Source: Natronorubrum bangense | Lineage (GTDB): Archaea; Halobacteriota; Halobacteria; Halobacteriales; Natrialbaceae | Direction: 5' to 3' | DNA length: 64,000 nucleotides | Assembly (NCBI RefSeq): GCF_004799645.1 | Contig: NZ_CP031305.1 | Coordinates: forward strand, 1,302,001 to 1,366,000 | Shown here: positions 60,014 to 64,000 of the stretch, piece by piece | Layout of the letters: every line of letters starts with the position of its first letter | Numbering within the stretch: position 1 is the first letter of the stretch | Position numbers and translations under genes: made by a program | Notes under the pieces: model-generated | Told to the model about the DNA's origin: nothing | The model's database searches: none | Seen by the model: the letters and a program-made list of their open reading frames with translations, nothing else

Positions 60014-61618
60014 ATGTCAGACGATGATTCAGAGCCGACGGGGTCCGAGCAAGCCGATATCGACGAGACACGCGGATTTTCGAACCTCGAGGGAACTGAT
60101 CTCGGCGGTGAGGAGTCGAGTCAGGGACTGTTCGACGACTTACTCAGCGGCGAACCGATCTTTGAGAACAAGGAAGTCCTTCGTCCATCCTATACGCCAC
60201 ACGAACTCCCGCATCGAAGCGACCAGATCAACAAGATGGCGACGATTCTCGTCGCCGCACTGCGTGGTGAAACGCCGTCGAACATCCTGATCTACGGCAA
60301 GACCGGAACGGGGAAGACGGCGAGTGCGAAGTTCGTCAGCAAGGAACTCGAGAGCACCTCTCAGAAGTACAGCGTTCCGTGTGATGTCGAGTACATCAAC
60401 TGTGAGGTCACCGACACGCAGTATCGCGTGCTCGCACAGCTGGCAAACAAGTTCATCGAAAAAAACAAGGCCCGGATCGACGACCGGATCGAAGAACTCG
60501 AGGCACTACTCGACGCCGTCGACGAACACGGAGAAGCCACCTCGTCTGATACCACCGCTGGTTCGACTCGAAACGACACTGACGCTCCTTCCGTATCCAG
60601 TACCACAGACGAGCCTGCAGCCGACGTGACTGGAGAATCCACATCGACCCACCCCCTCGAGTCGACACCGTTTACCGATCGCAGCGAGATCGACGCGCGC
60701 ATCGAACACCTCGAGGAAGACAAAGACTCATTCGAGGAGGTGCCGATGACCGGGTGGCCGACCGACCGCGTCTACAGCGTCTTTTTCGATGCCGTCGATT
60801 ACGACGAGCGCGTCGTCGTCATTATGCTAGACGAGATTGACAAACTCGTCGAGAAAAGCGGCGACGACACGCTCTACAATCTCTCACGGATGAACTCCGA
60901 ACTCAAGAACTCTCGCGTGTCGATCATCGGTATCTCGAACGACCTGAAGTTCACTGACTTTCTCGATCCGCGTGTCAAGTCCTCGCTGGGCGAAGAGGAG
61001 ATAGTCTTTCCACCCTACGACGCCAACCAGCTCCGGGACATCCTCGAGCATCGGTCGGAGGTCGCGTTCAAGGAGAGTGCGCTGTCGGACGACGTGATCC
61101 CACTGTGTGCGGCGTTCGCTGCCCAGGAACACGGCGACGCGCGTCGCGCGTTGGACCTGCTTCGAACCGCAGGAGAACTGGCCGAACGCTCTCAGACGGA
61201 GACGATCGTCGAAGAACACGTCCGGCAGGCTCAGGACAAGATCGAACTCGATCGCGTCGTTGAGGTCGTCCGCACACTGCCGACACAGAGCAAGCTCGTC
61301 CTCTTTGCGATCATCCTCCTCGAGAAAAACGGCGTACATAGCATCAACACGGGCGAGGTGTTCAATATCTACAAACGTCTCTGTGAGGAGATCGATGCCG
61401 ACGTCCTGACCCAGCGACGAGTGACAGATCTCATTAGCGAACTCGACATGCTCGGCATCGTCAACGCTGTCGTCGTCTCGAAGGGCAGATACGGCCGGAC
61501 GAAAGAGATCAGCCTCTCGGTCCCACTCGAAGAGACGGAGGCCGTTTTGCTCTCGGATTCTCGATTGAGCAGTATCGACGACGTCCAGCCGTTCGTTCAG
61601 GCGCGATTCGAAAACTGA
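60014..61618 (+). CDS. orc1: Orc1/Cdc6 replication initiator
   Basis: The 534-residue AAA+ initiator has an acidic N-terminus, Walker A YGKTGTGKTASAK (about 94-105), Walker B VVIMLDEIDKLVE (about 269), sensor-1 IIGISNDLKF, and the C-terminal winged helix (about 430-534). Residues about 173-228 are a Ser/Thr/Asp-rich insert before the helix-rich ARIEHLEEDKDS segment. It binds ORBs and loads MCM. A second frame upstream exists; the ATG at 60014 gives MSDDDSEPTG, the family-like start. Confidence 0.95.
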   Translation: MSDDDSEPTGSEQADIDETRGFSNLEGTDLGGEESSQGLFDDLLSGEPIFENKEVLRPSYTPHELPHRSDQINKMATILVAALRGETPSNILIYGKTGTGKTASAKFVSKELESTSQKYSVPCDVEYINCEVTDTQYRVLAQLANKFIEKNKARIDDRIEELEALLDAVDEHGEATSSDTTAGSTRNDTDAPSVSSTTDEPAADVTGESTSTHPLESTPFTDRSEIDARIEHLEEDKDSFEEVPMTGWPTDRVYSVFFDAVDYDERVVVIMLDEIDKLVEKSGDDTLYNLSRMNSELKNSRVSIIGISNDLKFTDFLDPRVKSSLGEEEIVFPPYDANQLRDILEHRSEVAFKESALSDDVIPLCAAFAAQEHGDARRALDLLRTAGELAERSQTETIVEEHVRQAQDKIELDRVVEVVRTLPTQSKLVLFAIILLEKNGVHSINTGEVFNIYKRLCEEIDADVLTQRRVTDLISELDMLGIVNAVVVSKGRYGRTKEISLSVPLEETEAVLLSDSRLSSIDDVQPFVQARFEN

Positions 61619-61699
61619 ACCACCGATTCGAGAGCTGTACCACCGATTTTCCGGATCTAAGCCGACGGGCTGATAGTCCTCGAGTTGTTTCGACTCGAT

Positions 61700-62155
61700 A
61701 TGAACCGACGGGCAGTACTCGCTAGCACGGCAGGACTCGTCTCGATGGCTGGCTGTCTCTCCGACGACGGCCCCGACCACGAGTACGAGCGCGGCGACAT
61801 CGAGATCGTGATCGACGGCGACGAGTTCGACCTCTCGGCGGATCGCTTCCAGTCAGAACACGCCGATGACTACTCAATGAACTTCCACCTCCACGAGATG
61901 GACGACCACTGGTACAACGACTACCCCGAGAGCGGAGAGCGGATCACGTTCGCTGAGGGGATCGATCTGCTTCCGGAGTTTGCCTACGAAGAAGCCGATG
62001 GCGAACACGCCGTCACTATCGACGACACGGAGTACGACGGCCGCGAGGACGACACTGAACTCACGTTTTTCGTCGACGACGAGCAGGTCGATCCGACCGA
62101 GCATGCCGTTCGGGACGGGGATTCGCTTCGACTCGAGATTACGACCGGAGCGTAG
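61700..62155 (+). CDS. Putative lipoprotein downstream of orc1 (151 aa)
   Basis: MNRRAVLASTAGLVSMAG then Cys is a Tat-like lipoprotein signal. The body is acidic with a His-rich surface (FHLHEMDDHWYNDYPES) and ends in a beta-rich segment (ELTFFVDDEQVDPTEHAVRDGDSLRLEI). I know no function; the arrangement behind orc1 recurs in haloarchaea in my memory. Confidence 0.72.
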   Translation: MNRRAVLASTAGLVSMAGCLSDDGPDHEYERGDIEIVIDGDEFDLSADRFQSEHADDYSMNFHLHEMDDHWYNDYPESGERITFAEGIDLLPEFAYEEADGEHAVTIDDTEYDGREDDTELTFFVDDEQVDPTEHAVRDGDSLRLEITTGA

Positions 62156-62406
62156 TCGCTGTGACCAGCGTGACCAGCGAGTAGTCGTTGCGACTGGTGG
62201 TTGGCCGGACATGAGCGGTCGCTATAGTCACCACTGAAACGATTTACACACCGATCGCGATGTCGTCCTGCAATCGGGTGTGTACTGATTTCCAGTAGTT
62301 ACTATACTCAACGCCGTCGTTTCGACTCGAGGACCGATTCGCCGGGAATCATCTCACCGTCAAAATCCAACTACAGGCTGTCGAAATTCAACTGCGGACT
62401 GGCGAT
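62156..62406. other. Gene-free interval with a weak ORB fragment
   Basis: No gene is supported. A GTCGTTTCGACTCGAGGA fragment (62316-62333) recalls the non-G part of an ORB but lacks the G-tract, so it is not counted as one. A TGACCAGCG repeat occurs near the left edge (62161-62181). Confidence 0.4.
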
Positions 62407-63393
62407 TTAGCTCCGCCGTCGACCGATAGCGACGGCGACGCTGGCGGTGGCTCCGGCCACTCCGGTCACACCGGCGACGCTAGCCTGGGCCGCGGTTGCA
62501 CTGGAACCGATGGCTGTTGCCGACGCGCTCCCGATGACCGGAGTCGGGGCGAGCATCCCGCCCAGAATCGCGTCGAACGTCAGCCGAACGTGGCCAAGCC
62601 ACGGGACGCGGAACATCGCTTTTCCAGTGACCCACTCACTTCTGACGACGTCTGTTTGGGCACCACCCTGATGCTGGTCGTAGCCGCTGTTCGCATCGCC
62701 TTTCGTGATGAACCCGTCGTGATTTGCGGGACAGGTCTGGATGTCAGCGCAGGTCGCATCGCCGATGATATCCTCGTTGGCTTTGGTGTCGACCCAGTTC
62801 TCGCCCTCTTCGACCCAGAAGTGAGCACGGTGTATCACCGGTGTCTGGCGGTCGTCTCCGTTCGGCCGGAAGACGATGACGTCGCCAGCCTCACCGAACT
62901 TCTCGTGTCCGCTTGCTTCGCCATGCTCGAGGGGGACGACACCGGTACCTTCGACGGGATTATCACCGACGTAGCGGTCGTCATCGACGACGAAGATGAG
63001 ATCGCCCCGGTGCATGTTCGGCTCCATACTGCCGCTTTCGACGGCGACCAGTGGCGGCCAGACTCCGCTGAGGCCAAAGAGAAGCAAGCCGATGACTGCG
63101 ACGATGGCGACGCTGCTTGCAACGTCTCGAGCGAGGACGACGCTCTCGTTTTCGGATTTCAGAAGCCAGCGGACGACGCCGTCGTCTTCGATCGTTACGC
63201 TGTCGGTGCCGGCGGCTTTCTCGGGCGATTCGGATGACGCCTCCGGTGGCGTCCAATCGTCAGTATCGCGTCGGTCCTGCCGGTCACGATCGCGGTCGTT
63301 CTGTCGAGTACGATCGTCGGTGGACCGACCACCAGAGTCGTCTGTGGAATCTCCAGAATCGTCAGGTGGGCCACCGGGGCTAGGGCCGCTCAT
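62407..63393 (-). CDS. Signal peptidase I (Sec11/S26B type)
   Basis: The 328-residue protein has a long disordered charged N-terminus (~75 residues of Asp/Arg/Ser), a membrane helix (about 92-114), the catalytic Ser in AVESGSMEPNM (S122), RGDLIFV, the PVIHRAH box with the catalytic His and GDANSGYD, and a C-terminal Ala/Thr-rich membrane helix region. It cleaves Sec signal peptides. The first GTG/ATG choice upstream adds only two residues. It is divergent from the DNA polymerase D gene. Confidence 0.92.
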   Translation of the reverse strand: MSGPSPGGPPDDSGDSTDDSGGRSTDDRTRQNDRDRDRQDRRDTDDWTPPEASSESPEKAAGTDSVTIEDDGVVRWLLKSENESVVLARDVASSVAIVAVIGLLLFGLSGVWPPLVAVESGSMEPNMHRGDLIFVVDDDRYVGDNPVEGTGVVPLEHGEASGHEKFGEAGDVIVFRPNGDDRQTPVIHRAHFWVEEGENWVDTKANEDIIGDATCADIQTCPANHDGFITKGDANSGYDQHQGGAQTDVVRSEWVTGKAMFRVPWLGHVRLTFDAILGGMLAPTPVIGSASATAIGSSATAAQASVAGVTGVAGATASVAVAIGRRRS

Positions 63394-63534
63394 CGTCACC
63401 CGTTTTGCTGGGGCTCACAATCAACCTTCTGTTCGCACCACCAGAACTGAAACTGTCCACGAGTGTGCTGTCGGCTCGGCCACCGATCGCCGCATTGCGG
63501 TATCCTTTTCTTTTCGCTCACGAATGCGAGAGGT

Positions 63535-64000
63535 GTGCCACTCGAGGCGTCAGCCCGGATCGTCAGCGAACTCACAAGCCGTGGGTACAACGCTGAACGC
63601 GAGGCAGTAACACAGCTCTCGTCGGCAGACGATCCACACGCAGCCCTCGAGCGCGTTATGGAGGCGGTGTCTGATGATACCCTGGTGGTTCGAACCGAAC
63701 ACGTCCAAGCAGCGCTTGCGGCGACTGGTTCGGATGCGAACTCGACGGCTGGCGGCCGGGAACCGTCGCCCGGACACGACGCTGACGACCCCTCCGTTTC
63801 GACTGGAACGTCGGCACCGAATCCGGCAGCCACGGATGGTGCGACTCCAGTCGAAACGGGGGGGTCTTCGGACGCCGGACGGTCGGCCAACCCCGACCTC
63901 CGATCGCTCGAGATTATCGGTGATATGACCGGCGAAAGCACGGGGACCGGCGAGTATAGCGACTTCGTCTCCGTCTTCCGAGATCGTCTCGAGCGACTCG
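63535..64000 (+). CDS. polB: DNA polymerase D small subunit, N-terminal part
   Basis: GTG starts VPLEASARIVSELTSRGYNAEREAVTQL, the N-terminal domain of haloarchaeal PolD DP1 (exonuclease subunit). A low-complexity linker (residues about 60-130) leads to LEIIGDMTGESTGTGEYSDFVSVFRDRLERL, where the OB-fold begins. The gene runs beyond the window. The linker DNA contains two inverted ORBs. No in-frame ATG lies near; an out-of-frame ATG at 63524 is rejected. The polymerase next to an origin, with Orc1, is typical. Confidence 0.9.
   Translation, partial: MPLEASARIVSELTSRGYNAEREAVTQLSSADDPHAALERVMEAVSDDTLVVRTEHVQAALAATGSDANSTAGGREPSPGHDADDPSVSTGTSAPNPAATDGATPVETGGSSDAGRSANPDLRSLEIIGDMTGESTGTGEYSDFVSVFRDRLERL
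63789..63808 (-). repeat. ORB inside polB, left copy
   Basis: CCCCTCCGTTTCGACTGGAA, matching the reverse-oriented core of the origin boxes, but within the coding linker of the DNA polymerase D subunit. Confidence 0.7.
63846..63866 (+). repeat. ORB inside polB, right copy
   Basis: TCCAGTCGAAACGGGGGGGT followed by C; inverted relative to the copy at 63789-63808, with about 37 bp between. Confidence 0.7.

Noticed and set aside
62316..62333. GTCGTTTCGACTCGAGGA as another ORB
   Set aside because: The G/C tract that defines the other boxes is missing.
1..64000. CRISPR arrays, rRNA genes, prophage or integrative element modules
   Set aside because: No regularly spaced repeats, rRNA sequence, integrase, terminase or capsid-type genes were seen.

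Overview
The window is chromosomal DNA from a halophilic archaeon of the class Halobacteria, most likely a Natrialbales-type organism (the order is an inference; no species is claimed). The proteins are very acidic and the DNA is GC-rich with many CTCGAG (Leu-Glu) codon pairs. Many genes have an A/T box about 25-30 bp before the start codon, as expected for leaderless archaeal transcripts. Twin-arginine lipoprotein signals and haloarchaeal-only families (DUF7556, DUF7127, DUF7563, HalOD1, bacterio-opsin-activator HTH) recur. Gene density is high, with many overlapping stop/start junctions.

Layout. 0-13 kb: end of a glycerophosphodiesterase, a CBS-domain protein coupled to glycyl-tRNA synthetase, formamidase, a PAS/Bat-type regulator with a HalOD1 protein, a dolichol-kinase-like protein, TspO, an HTTM membrane protein and the repair nuclease-helicase Hef. 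13-23 kb: malate dehydrogenase, a cytochrome P450 divergent from a Bat-type HTH protein with an unusual three-cysteine ferredoxin beside it, an exported poly-gamma-glutamate hydrolase, a phosphate permease, and helicase Hel308 coupled to the KEOPS subunit Cgi121. 23-29 kb: a MIP18/DUF59 - amidohydrolase - zinc alcohol dehydrogenase module that recalls the accessory genes of bacterial binuclear-iron monooxygenase clusters but without a monooxygenase; a VIT1-like metal transporter with DUF211; an old-yellow-enzyme relative; tRNA-Gln(CTG). 29-46 kb: HNH endonuclease, PurO, phosphodiesterase, CysE, a TnpB (IS1341-type) 3'-end remnant, MFS carrier, phosphohexomutase, GIY-YIG protein, a histone-fold miniprotein, type 2 IPP isomerase, RpiA, a MacB-like ABC exporter, an AI-2E family permease and an orphan thiamine-type binding protein. 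46-56 kb: an XPD/Rad3-like helicase carrying an in-frame palindromic insert, and a complete ferric-iron ABC transporter whose promoters carry four TTTAGG-N4-CCTAAA dyads.

56-64 kb is the most notable region: a chromosomal replication origin of the oriC1 type. An Era-like GTPase, OapB (DUF2073) and OapC (zinc ribbon) lie on one side and orc1/cdc6 on the other of a 1.1-kb gene-free, partly A/T-rich segment containing inverted origin recognition boxes (ORBs). Signal peptidase I and the start of the DNA polymerase D small subunit follow. ORB-like elements are not confined to the intergenic core: one lies downstream of oapC, an inverted pair lies inside the polymerase coding sequence, and a well-matched solitary copy sits 30 kb away next to the tRNA gene.

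I found no CRISPR array, prophage or rRNA operon. The best candidates for little-described biology are the spread of ORB copies, palindromic in-frame inserts in two enzymes, the iron-box architecture, the monooxygenase-accessory-like module, a set of repeat-built small membrane proteins, and a 29-residue membrane peptide gene.
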